Assembly: GCA_002900535.1 (NCBI GenBank)
Contig: MUGC01000087.1
Location: forward strand, 1-5,478
DNA length: 5,478 bases
From: Thermoplasmata archaeon M9B1D
GTDB lineage: Archaea > Thermoplasmatota > E2 > DHVEG-1
Direction of reading: 5' to 3'
Positions within the stretch are counted from its first letter, which is position 1; every line of letters begins with the position of its first letter. A program made the position numbers and the translations under genes. Below are positions 1 through 5,223 of this stretch, piece after piece. Below the pieces are notes generated by a model, which was not told where the DNA came from, made no database searches, and was given only the letters and a program-made list of their open reading frames with translations.

Positions 1-752
1 TTAGACCACTTGCAAGAATACTTGATGAATGGGAGAGTTTTACGCTTCTACTTGTTAGCTCAAACTTTGCAAAAATCTACTCAATATATCTTGGAAAAGT
101 AGAAGATACAAAAAAAATTTCAAAAGATATAATGAACAAACATAAAAAAGGTGGATGGTCACAAGCACGTTTTAATAGATTGAGAAAAGGAGCAATTCAT
201 ACATTTTATAAAGAAGTAATGGAGAAGTTAAAAGAACATGCTGATGAACAAATAATAATTGCAGGACCAGGTACTGCAAAAAATGAATTAATTCAAATGT
301 TACCACAAGAACTTAAAAATAGAATAGTAGATGTAATTGACATAAACATTCATGATGAAAACAAACTTTTGAAAGAATCAATTCATTTAATATCTGAAAA
401 AGAAAAAAGAAAAAGTCATGAGGCTGTCAAACACCTTAAACAAGAAATATTAAAAGATGGTCTTTACTCATATGGAATTAAAGAAACTCTTAAAGCAGTA
501 AAAAACGGACAAGTAGAACTTTTAATAATAGAAAAAAACTATAAACTCCGTGGCTGGATATGTGAACACTGCCAATCTGTAGGGGAAGGCATCAAAAAAA
601 AATGCCCTTACTGTGGTCATAATACATCAGAAGTTGATGTTTTAGAAGAAATACTTGAGTTTGCGGAAAGAACTAATGCGGAAATTGAATTTACTGATGA
701 TGAAGAAATAAAAAATCTAGGACATATTGGCGCAATTCTAAGATATAAATAA
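1..752 (+). CDS. Vms1-like (VLRF1) eRF1-family release factor, 5' end missing
   Basis: The open frame runs from the left edge (first full codon at position 3) to TAA at 750-752, giving 249 visible residues. The ATG at 132 is internal: the 43 codons before it read on smoothly (RPLARILDEW...), so the start is off the window. Residues 44-60 contain KHKKGGWSQARFNRLR, the catalytic-loop region of eRF1-like proteins, with GGWSQ in place of classical GGQ. Gln54 of the visible part is the likely catalytic residue. Near the C terminus CEHC and CPYC (Cys187, 190, 201, 204) form a zinc ribbon, and the protein ends in IGAILRYK, as eRF1/pelota domain 3 does. Vms1/VLRF1 relatives release nascent chains from peptidyl-tRNA on stalled large ribosomal subunits; that role is inferred from family. 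The alternative is another aRF1 paralogue. It is unlikely to be aRF1 itself, because of the altered loop. Confidence 0.82.
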   Translation, partial: RPLARILDEWESFTLLLVSSNFAKIYSIYLGKVEDTKKISKDIMNKHKKGGWSQARFNRLRKGAIHTFYKEVMEKLKEHADEQIIIAGPGTAKNELIQMLPQELKNRIVDVIDINIHDENKLLKESIHLISEKEKRKSHEAVKHLKQEILKDGLYSYGIKETLKAVKNGQVELLIIEKNYKLRGWICEHCQSVGEGIKKKCPYCGHNTSEVDVLEEILEFAERTNAEIEFTDDEEIKNLGHIGAILRYK

Positions 753-764
753 AAAATATTTTTT
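751..764 (+). terminator. Oligo-T tract after the release-factor gene
   Basis: Just after the TAA stop lies a perfect AT palindrome, AAAAAATATTTTTT, ending in six T. Archaeal RNA polymerase commonly stops at such T-runs, so this probably ends the upstream transcript before the lysine genes begin. There is no GC-rich stem. In an AT-rich genome a run like this can also occur by chance. Confidence 0.4.
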
Positions 765-773
765 CCACAAAAT

Positions 774-783
774 CTTTTTAATA
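774..783 (+). promoter_or_regulatory. Likely TATA box (box A) for the lysine reductase gene
   Basis: CTTTTTAATA with an A-rich stretch before it (CAAAAT) resembles an archaeal TFB/TBP site. Its centre would place transcription start near 803-806, giving a very short leader that includes or overlaps the AAGGAG ribosome binding site. A second candidate, CTTATAAG at 785-792, would give an almost leaderless message. A promoter here makes the lysine genes a transcription unit separate from the release factor. Confidence 0.45.
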
Positions 784-802
784 CCTTATAAGATGATGGT
801 GC

Positions 803-808
803 AAGGAG
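803..808 (+). promoter_or_regulatory. Ribosome binding site that fixes the reductase start at 817
   Basis: AAGGAG lies 8 bases before the ATG at 817. This favours 817 over the upstream in-frame ATGs at 793 and 796, which have no such site. The homology of the protein also begins at 817 (MSLTLGIRRED). Confidence 0.75.
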
Positions 809-816
809 CATCATTT

Positions 817-2115
817 ATGAGTCTTACATTAGGAATTCGAAGAGAAGATAAAAACAAATGGGAAAAAAGGACACCTATCACACCAGAACATGTGAAAAAA
901 CTAAAAGACGAGCATGACATAAATGCAATAATTCAAACATCACCCATAAGAATTTTCAACGACAAAGAATATCAATATGCTGGAGCAAAGATCCAGGAAG
1001 ATATTTCAGCTGCAGATGTTATTTTTGCAGTTAAAGAAATACCTCAACATTTATTTGAAAAAAACAAAACATATGTTTTTTTTTCACATGTAATAAAAGG
1101 ACAGAAAAAAAACATCCCCATGCTTAAAAAAATGATGCAGCAAGAATGTACACTTATAGAATATGAAAAAATAACAGATGATAAAAACAGAAGACTAGTA
1201 TTTTTCGGAAGATACGCAGGTCTTGCAGGAATGGTTGATTCATTATGGGCTTTTGGACAAAGAATGAAATGGAAGGGTATAAAAACACCTTTTAGTGAAA
1301 TAGAACAAACGATCAAATACAAAGATCTAGATGAAATCAAAGATCATTTAAATCGAGTTGGAAATAAAATTGAAAAATCCGGATTGAACAAGCTCATATC
1401 ACCTATGGTCGTTGGATTTGCAGGTTATGGAAACGTTTCGCGAGGTGCTCAAGAAATAATTGACATGCTACCAATACGAGAAATACAACCCTCTCAACTT
1501 GAAGCAATACAGGAAAACTACTCTGATAAGCAAATCTATAAAGTAGTTTTTAAAGAAGAAGACATGGTAGAACCTATTTCAACAGAAGCAGAGTTTGATT
1601 TACAGGATTATTATAAAAACCCGCATCTTTACAGATCAATTTTTCAAAAATATATACCTCGACTCAGTATCCTTATGAACTGTATTTACTGGGATGAACG
1701 TTATCCAAGGCTTATAACCAAGGATTTTATTGAAGAAAATTATACTCTTCAGATGAAATTGCAAGTTATAGGAGATATAAGCGTCGATATCAATGGTGCA
1801 ATAGAATTTAATGCAAAAACAACAGATCCCAGTGAACCAGTTTTTGTATATAATCCAATACGTGAGGATATAATAGAAGGATTTGCAGGAGATGGCGTAG
1901 TAATAATGTCAGTTGACAACCTACCTTGTGAACTACCTAAGGAATCTTCAAGATCATTTAGTGAATCATTAATGCCATTTATTCCATATATTGTAAAAGC
2001 AGATTACAGTGTTTCCTTTGAAAAGTTGGACCTGCCTCCTGAAATTAAAAAAGCAGTAATCCTTTATAATGGTAAATTAACACCTGGCTATGAGTATATA
2101 AACAGGTTTTTATAG
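817..2115 (+). CDS. Lysine-ketoglutarate reductase (saccharopine-forming), stand-alone
   Basis: The 432-residue product matches the N-terminal half of eukaryotic AASS. The enzyme condenses lysine with 2-oxoglutarate and reduces the imine to saccharopine using NAD(P)H, in the cytosol. Visible AASS-like segments, in order, are GIRREDKNKWEKRTP (6-20), VKEIP with Lys73, SHVIKGQ with His91, LIEYEKI (113-119) and FGRYAGLAGMVDSLWAFG (130-147). They continue with the Rossmann turn GYGNVSRGAQ (203-212), GDISVDINGAIEF (319-331) and DNLPCELPKESSRSF (367-381). Lys73 and His91 probably correspond to the catalytic Lys/His pair of yeast Lys1. The fold is that of the alanine dehydrogenase/transhydrogenase family, N and C domains. 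Length agrees with the AASS reductase half and no fused dehydrogenase follows. The dehydrogenase gene starts 51 bases downstream, so the pair is likely co-transcribed. The start at 817 rests on the ribosome binding site and homology. Confidence 0.93.
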   Translation: MSLTLGIRREDKNKWEKRTPITPEHVKKLKDEHDINAIIQTSPIRIFNDKEYQYAGAKIQEDISAADVIFAVKEIPQHLFEKNKTYVFFSHVIKGQKKNIPMLKKMMQQECTLIEYEKITDDKNRRLVFFGRYAGLAGMVDSLWAFGQRMKWKGIKTPFSEIEQTIKYKDLDEIKDHLNRVGNKIEKSGLNKLISPMVVGFAGYGNVSRGAQEIIDMLPIREIQPSQLEAIQENYSDKQIYKVVFKEEDMVEPISTEAEFDLQDYYKNPHLYRSIFQKYIPRLSILMNCIYWDERYPRLITKDFIEENYTLQMKLQVIGDISVDINGAIEFNAKTTDPSEPVFVYNPIREDIIEGFAGDGVVIMSVDNLPCELPKESSRSFSESLMPFIPYIVKADYSVSFEKLDLPPEIKKAVILYNGKLTPGYEYINRFL

Positions 2116-2117
2116 AT

Positions 2118-2166
2118 AATTTTTAATTCGCATCCAATAATTGCATCCAGGGGTTGAAAGCAGTTT
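2118..2166 (+). promoter_or_regulatory. Reductase-dehydrogenase spacer: TATA-like box, GCATCCA direct repeat, weak RBS
   Basis: The short gap holds AATTTTTAATTC (2118-2129), similar to the box before the reductase, then GCATCCA twice (2130-2136 and 2143-2149), 13 bases apart. AGGGG (2149-2153) or GAAAG (2156-2160) could serve as ribosome binding site; neither has ideal strength and spacing. Read-through from the reductase is the simplest explanation. A secondary internal promoter, possibly regulated through the repeat, is possible. Confidence 0.3.
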
Positions 2167-3492
2167 ATGAGTAAAAAGATATTAGTTTTTGGCGCAGGTA
2201 TGGTATCAAGACCGATGATACGGTATTTTTTCGGTAAGACAGATTTTTTGGTCACAATGGCGAGTAGGACAGTAACTAAAGCTGAGAAAATAATAAACGA
2301 TCACCCAAGAGGTAAATCAATTGCTTTTAATGTAAAAGACAATAAATTATTGGAAAAACTAGTATCTGAATCTGACTTAGTAGTGAGTCTTCTACCATAT
2401 ACTTATCATGTAAAAATTGCTAAATTTTGCATAAAACATAAAAAACCAATGGTAACAACCTCTTATGTCTCTGATGAGATGAAATTACTTGATGAAAAAG
2501 CTAAATCTGCTGGTGTTTTAATTTTAAATGAGTGCGGACTAGATCCAGGTATTGATCACATGTCTGCTATGAGAATAATACACAATGTTAAAGAGAAAAA
2601 TGGAAAAGTTGTAAGCTTTCGCTCAACAACAGGTGCGCTTCCTTCGTTCGAAGCAAATAATAACCCATTTGGTTATAAATTTTCTTGGTCGCCCCGAGGT
2701 GTTTTATTAGCATCAAAAAATCCTTCTAAATGGATTGAAAATGGGAAAATAATATCATATCCTGGTGAGAAACTTTTTGAAAACTATACAATTCAGGATG
2801 TACCTGGTGTTGGTAGTTTTGAAAACTATCCTAATAGAAATTCTGTCCCATACAAAGATCTCTATGGTCTAAGAGATGCACATACTGTTTACAGGGGCAC
2901 TTTTAGGATGACTGGTTGGTGTGAAACGCTTAGAAAAATAGTAGCACTCGGCTGGTTGGAAGAAGATCCTATTATAAATTTCAAAGGAAAAACATATGGA
3001 GATGTTACACGTTTTTTAATCAATGCAAAACCAAACGAAGATCTGATCGATGCAACTGCTAGATATCTGAATCTTGAAACTTATTCAACTGTTATTAAAA
3101 GACTCGAATGGTTAGGACTATTCGGCGAAGAAATTCTTCCCAAAAACTGTGATAACCCTCTAGATTACTTGAATGTTTTAACAATGAAAAAAATGATTCT
3201 AAACAAAGATGAATGTGATATGATTATTATGCATCACGAATTTCTAGCAAAATATCCTAATAAACAAGAGTATATAACTTCAACTTTGCTTGATTATGGA
3301 ATTCTGAACCAAGATTCATCAATTTCAAGAACTGTTTCTTTACCTGCAGCAATAGCTGTAAAACTAATACTTCAAAACAAATTTAGAACTACAGGTGTTC
3401 ATATCCCTGTCATACCTGAAATTTACGATCCTATTTTAGATGAATTAGAAACATTTGGTATTAAATTTATTGAAAAATCAAAGACACTGTAA
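2167..3492 (+). CDS. Saccharopine dehydrogenase (glutamate-forming), stand-alone
   Basis: The 441-residue product matches the C-terminal half of AASS and fungal Lys9. It oxidises saccharopine to alpha-aminoadipate semialdehyde plus glutamate, or runs the reverse. A Rossmann domain starts at the N terminus (ILVFGAGMVSRP, 5-16). SLLPYTYH (74-81), GLDPGIDHMSAM (124-135), NNPFGYKFSWSPRGVL (165-180), YPNRNSVPYKDLYGL (221-235) and RGTFRMTGW (243-251) are family hallmarks, and the protein ends in the expected IPEIYDPILDEL segment. Full length is about that of Lys9, with no break. After the second beta strand it reads ASRT (32-35), with no acidic residue, which resembles NADP-using Lys9 more than NAD-using animal AASS. 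Carboxynorspermidine dehydrogenase is a related family, but the motifs here are those of saccharopine dehydrogenase. It probably forms an operon with the reductase gene before it. Confidence 0.93.
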   Translation: MSKKILVFGAGMVSRPMIRYFFGKTDFLVTMASRTVTKAEKIINDHPRGKSIAFNVKDNKLLEKLVSESDLVVSLLPYTYHVKIAKFCIKHKKPMVTTSYVSDEMKLLDEKAKSAGVLILNECGLDPGIDHMSAMRIIHNVKEKNGKVVSFRSTTGALPSFEANNNPFGYKFSWSPRGVLLASKNPSKWIENGKIISYPGEKLFENYTIQDVPGVGSFENYPNRNSVPYKDLYGLRDAHTVYRGTFRMTGWCETLRKIVALGWLEEDPIINFKGKTYGDVTRFLINAKPNEDLIDATARYLNLETYSTVIKRLEWLGLFGEEILPKNCDNPLDYLNVLTMKKMILNKDECDMIIMHHEFLAKYPNKQEYITSTLLDYGILNQDSSISRTVSLPAAIAVKLILQNKFRTTGVHIPVIPEIYDPILDELETFGIKFIEKSKTL

Positions 3493-3535
3493 TTAATATT
3501 TATCATTTTTAATAAATTATTTTATAACATATGTC

Positions 3536-3559
3536 TGTTTGGTTTTTTCCAAACATTTT
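3536..3559 (+). terminator. Hairpin plus T-run after saccharopine dehydrogenase
   Basis: TGTTTGG (3536-3542) and CCAAACA (3549-3555) form a perfect 7-bp stem around a six-T loop, followed by TTTT. It lies 43 bases after the dehydrogenase stop and, with the T-runs at 3506-3510 and 3543-3548, probably ends the reductase-dehydrogenase transcript. An operator for the following promoter is an alternative reading. Confidence 0.45.
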
Positions 3560-3563
3560 CCTA

Positions 3564-3593
3564 CTATATATAAGCAAAGCTGGCTATATATAA
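3564..3593 (+). promoter_or_regulatory. Tandem TATA boxes, CTATATATAA twice
   Basis: The exact 10-mer CTATATATAA occurs at 3564-3573 and 3584-3593, 20 bases apart, about two helix turns. Each is a good archaeal box A. Starts would fall near 3595 and 3614, just ahead of the ATG at 3626. The core TATATATA is nearly symmetric, so direction is not certain from the box alone. Confidence 0.45.
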
Positions 3594-3625
3594 CTATAAA
3601 TAAAGCAAGATTTAAAAGTGATGCC

Positions 3626-3727
3626 ATGAAAAGAAAAAATAACCAAAGGGGATTGATTTTCACAGGAATTATAATAATCATATTATTCAACTATGCTATA
3701 GACGTTCAGCCAGCTGTTTTTAATTAG
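3626..3727 (+). CDS. Possible 33-residue single-span membrane peptide
   Basis: I do not recognise this product. The frame from ATG 3626 to TAG 3725-3727 encodes a peptide with a basic N terminus (MKRKNNQR), one hydrophobic stretch (GLIFTGIIIIILFNYAI, residues 9-25) and a short polar tail (DVQPAVFN). That layout suits a small N-in membrane protein. A weak ribosome site, GTGAT (3618-3622), lies very close to the ATG, and the second TATA box would start transcription about 12 bases upstream. The frame opens further left to a TTG at 3539, but that lies inside a hairpin and before the TATA boxes, so it is not a credible start. AT-rich DNA readily gives Ile/Leu-rich chance ORFs, so this may not be a gene. 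Confidence 0.28.
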   Translation: MKRKNNQRGLIFTGIIIIILFNYAIDVQPAVFN

Positions 3728-3741
3728 TTATAAGCATCTTA

Positions 3742-3783
3742 GAGAGGGGTATATCAAACAATCTCCTTCTTCTGTCCCCTCTC
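3742..3783 (+). other. GC-rich hairpin with a pyrimidine-rich loop (possible RNA element)
   Basis: GAGAGGGG (3742-3749) pairs perfectly with CCCCTCTC (3776-3783), an 8-bp stem with six G-C pairs, around a 26-base loop (3750-3775). The loop contains CTCCTTCTTCT. Its TCCTTC (3764-3769) is the exact complement of the LAT ribosome binding site GAAGGA (3879-3884). It could be the 3' structure of a transcript from the tandem TATA boxes, part of a small RNA, or a leader element of LAT if transcription starts upstream. Function is inference; the pairing itself is plain in the sequence. Confidence 0.45.
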
Positions 3784-3816
3784 CACTCCCACCATTTTAT
3801 TTGATTACCGATATTG

Positions 3817-3861
3817 TTTTATAAGTATGAAAGATACCGCTTACAAATTTAATATTTAAAA
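3817..3861 (+). promoter_or_regulatory. LAT promoter region, two candidate TATA boxes
   Basis: TTTTATAAG (3817-3825) would start transcription near 3846 with a leader of about 48 bases. ATATTTAAAA (3852-3861) would start it near 3880-3885, with a leader too short to hold the whole ribosome site. Sequence alone does not decide between them. Either gives LAT a promoter separate from the reductase-dehydrogenase pair. Confidence 0.4.
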
Positions 3862-3878
3862 ATAATAATCATAATTTT

Positions 3879-3884
3879 GAAGGA
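3879..3884 (+). promoter_or_regulatory. Ribosome binding site of LAT
   Basis: GAAGGA lies 9 bases before the ATG at 3894 and supports that start. It is complementary to the loop of the hairpin at 3742-3783. Confidence 0.7.
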
Positions 3885-3893
3885 AATGATATT

Positions 3894-5213
3894 ATGGCAA
3901 TCTCACCAAAAAATGTTCATGAAATAATATCAAAATATATGCTTGCTGATGGATTAGACCTTGTCCTTGATTTGAAAAAAAGTAAAGGATGTCAAATTTA
4001 CGACTCAAGAAAAAATAGATTTATGCTTGATTGTTTTTCTTTTTTTGCTACATCACCACTTGGGGTTAATCATCCTGAACTTTTAAACTCACAATTTATT
4101 GAAAAAATAGGGGAAGTAGCAATAAATAAACCTACGAATTCTGATATTTACACTATTGAGATGGCAGAGTTTGTCGATAGTTTTGCAAAACAGGCAATGC
4201 CTGATTTTTTTAGACATCTGTTTTTTGTAAGTGGTGGAGCACTTGCAATTGAAAACGGATTAAAAACTGCTTTTGACTGGAAAATAAGGAAAAATGTTGA
4301 AAATGGAAAAAACGAAAAACTTGGAACGCAGGTTATACATTTCAAAGAAGCTTTTCATGGTAGATCTGGCTACACTTTATCATTAACAAATACATTTAAT
4401 CTAGATAAAATAAAATATTTTCCTAAATTCAACTGGCCTCGTATTATAAACCCAAAGATTACTTTTCCACTTAATACAGATAATCTTGAAAAAGTTCAAG
4501 AATTAGAAAACAAAGCCCTCTCTGAAATTGATAACGCTGTTTTAAAGAATCCTGATGATATAGCTGCTTTAATAATTGAACCAATTCAGGGAGAGGGTGG
4601 AGATAATCATTTTAGAAATGAATTTTTTATTGAGCTTCGTAAACTTTGTGATATACATGATATGATGTTTATTATTGATGAGATTCAAACAGGTGTTGGT
4701 CTAACAGGTAAAATGTGGGCTTTTGAGCATTTTGATTTCAAACCAGATATTTTAGCCTTTGGAAAAAAAACCCAGGTTTGTGGAATTATGGTAAACGATC
4801 GTGTTGAAGAAGTAAAAGATAATGTTTTCAGAGTTCCTAGCAGACTAAACTCAACCTGGGGTGGAAATCTTGTGGATATGGTTCGTTTTCAAAAATATCT
4901 AGAGGTAATTAAGAAAGAAAAATTAATTAAAAATTCAGAAATACAAGGCAAGCGTCTCTTAGAAGGTCTTTTGGGGATTCATGAGAAATATCCAGATAAA
5001 ATGTTAAACCCTCGCGGTCGTGGTCTTATGTGTTCATTTGATCTTCAAAGTTCTGAGAAAAGAGATGAATTTAGAAAAAAACTTTATTCAAATGATATGA
5101 TAATCCTTGGTTGCGGTGCAAGAACCATCAGATTTCGACCGCCACTTATTTTTTCTTCAGAAGATGTTGATAAATCACTTGATATTTTGAAGAATTCTAT
5201 AAAATCTTTTTAA
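3894..5213 (+). CDS. lat: L-lysine 6-aminotransferase (lysine epsilon-aminotransferase)
   Basis: This 439-residue PLP enzyme of aminotransferase class III moves the epsilon-amino group of lysine to 2-oxoglutarate, giving alpha-aminoadipate semialdehyde (which cyclises to piperideine-6-carboxylate) and glutamate. It follows Mycobacterium LAT (Rv3290c, about 449 residues) along its whole length: MLADGLDLVLDL (16-27), NKPTNSDIY (78-86), FVSGGALAIENGLK (111-124), FHGRSGYTLSLTNT (154-167), EPIQGEGGD (229-237), FGKKTQVCG (289-297), SRLNSTWGGN (316-325) and RGRGLMC (374-380). Lys291 should hold PLP, Asp262 contact its ring nitrogen, and Arg157 bind the substrate carboxylate. Glu234 matches the LAT switch residue Glu243, and Asn319/Thr321 lie in the cofactor pocket. 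All key residues are present, so an active LAT is more likely than an ornithine or GABA aminotransferase. It sits 401 bases after saccharopine dehydrogenase on the same strand, probably with its own promoter. Confidence 0.95.
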   Translation: MAISPKNVHEIISKYMLADGLDLVLDLKKSKGCQIYDSRKNRFMLDCFSFFATSPLGVNHPELLNSQFIEKIGEVAINKPTNSDIYTIEMAEFVDSFAKQAMPDFFRHLFFVSGGALAIENGLKTAFDWKIRKNVENGKNEKLGTQVIHFKEAFHGRSGYTLSLTNTFNLDKIKYFPKFNWPRIINPKITFPLNTDNLEKVQELENKALSEIDNAVLKNPDDIAALIIEPIQGEGGDNHFRNEFFIELRKLCDIHDMMFIIDEIQTGVGLTGKMWAFEHFDFKPDILAFGKKTQVCGIMVNDRVEEVKDNVFRVPSRLNSTWGGNLVDMVRFQKYLEVIKKEKLIKNSEIQGKRLLEGLLGIHEKYPDKMLNPRGRGLMCSFDLQSSEKRDEFRKKLYSNDMIILGCGARTIRFRPPLIFSSEDVDKSLDILKNSIKSF

Positions 5214-5223
5214 TTAGATTTTT
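5201..5223. terminator. Shared bidirectional hairpin between LAT and glyS
   Basis: AAAATCT (5201-5207) and AGATTTT (5216-5222) form a perfect 7-bp stem over an 8-base loop that contains the LAT stop codon. Read rightwards, T-runs follow in the loop and in the right arm. Read leftwards, the complement of the left arm likewise ends in TTTT. It fits a terminator serving both converging genes. The stem is AT-rich and so weak. Confidence 0.45.

Larger units (their letters stand above)
3493..3893. other. 401-base intergenic region with promoters, hairpins and a possible tiny gene
   Basis: No conserved protein is seen here. After the dehydrogenase stop come T-runs (TTTTT at 3506-3510), then a 7-bp hairpin (3536-3555), two CTATATATAA boxes, a possible 33-codon ORF, a GC-rich hairpin (3742-3783), a pyrimidine tract (3763-3793, 28 of 31 bases C or T) and finally the LAT promoter area. 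The gap is far longer than the other spacers in this window (51 and 9 bases), and the pyrimidine tract is unlike the surrounding AT-rich DNA. No tRNA, rRNA, complete C/D-box pair or IS end was found. Confidence 0.6.

Noticed and set aside
132..752. ATG at 132 as the start of the release-factor gene
   Set aside because: The same frame is open from position 3, and the upstream residues fit the family just before the catalytic loop. The ATG is internal.
617..814. Minus-strand ORF overlapping the release-factor gene end
   Set aside because: It is antisense to a well-supported coding region and has no recognisable motif.
793..816. Upstream ATGs at 793 and 796 as start of the reductase
   Set aside because: They have no ribosome binding site and add eight residues not expected in the family. 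ATG 817 has AAGGAG at good spacing.
1044..1340. Minus-strand ORF inside the reductase gene
   Set aside because: It is the antisense shadow of a conserved coding region; its Phe/Ser/Ile-rich make-up reflects the complement of Lys/Glu-rich codons.
3618..3624. GTGATGC as a C box of a C/D small RNA
   Set aside because: The match to the C box is incomplete and no CTGA D box follows at a suitable distance.
3539..3625. Longer 62-residue version of the small ORF starting at TTG
   Set aside because: The TTG lies in a hairpin ahead of both TATA boxes and has no ribosome site; only the part from ATG 3626 is plausible.
3578..3715. Inverted repeat AGCTGGCT (3578-3585) / AGCCAGCT (3708-3715) flanking the small ORF, as possible mobile-element ends
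   Set aside because: An 8-base match over a region this size is expected about once by chance, and there is no target duplication or transposase.
3827..3859. Ten-codon ORF before LAT as a leader peptide
   Set aside because: It would read MKDTAYKFNI, with a single lysine-pair at best, no ribosome site and no attenuator structure after it.
3870..3896. Inverted repeat CATAAT / ATTATG around the LAT ribosome site
   Set aside because: It is a short AT-rich match with a 15-base loop, and competing pairings (ATCAT/ATGAT) overlap it; likely chance.
4148..4345. Minus-strand ORF inside LAT
   Set aside because: It is the antisense shadow of conserved LAT sequence, with no support of its own.
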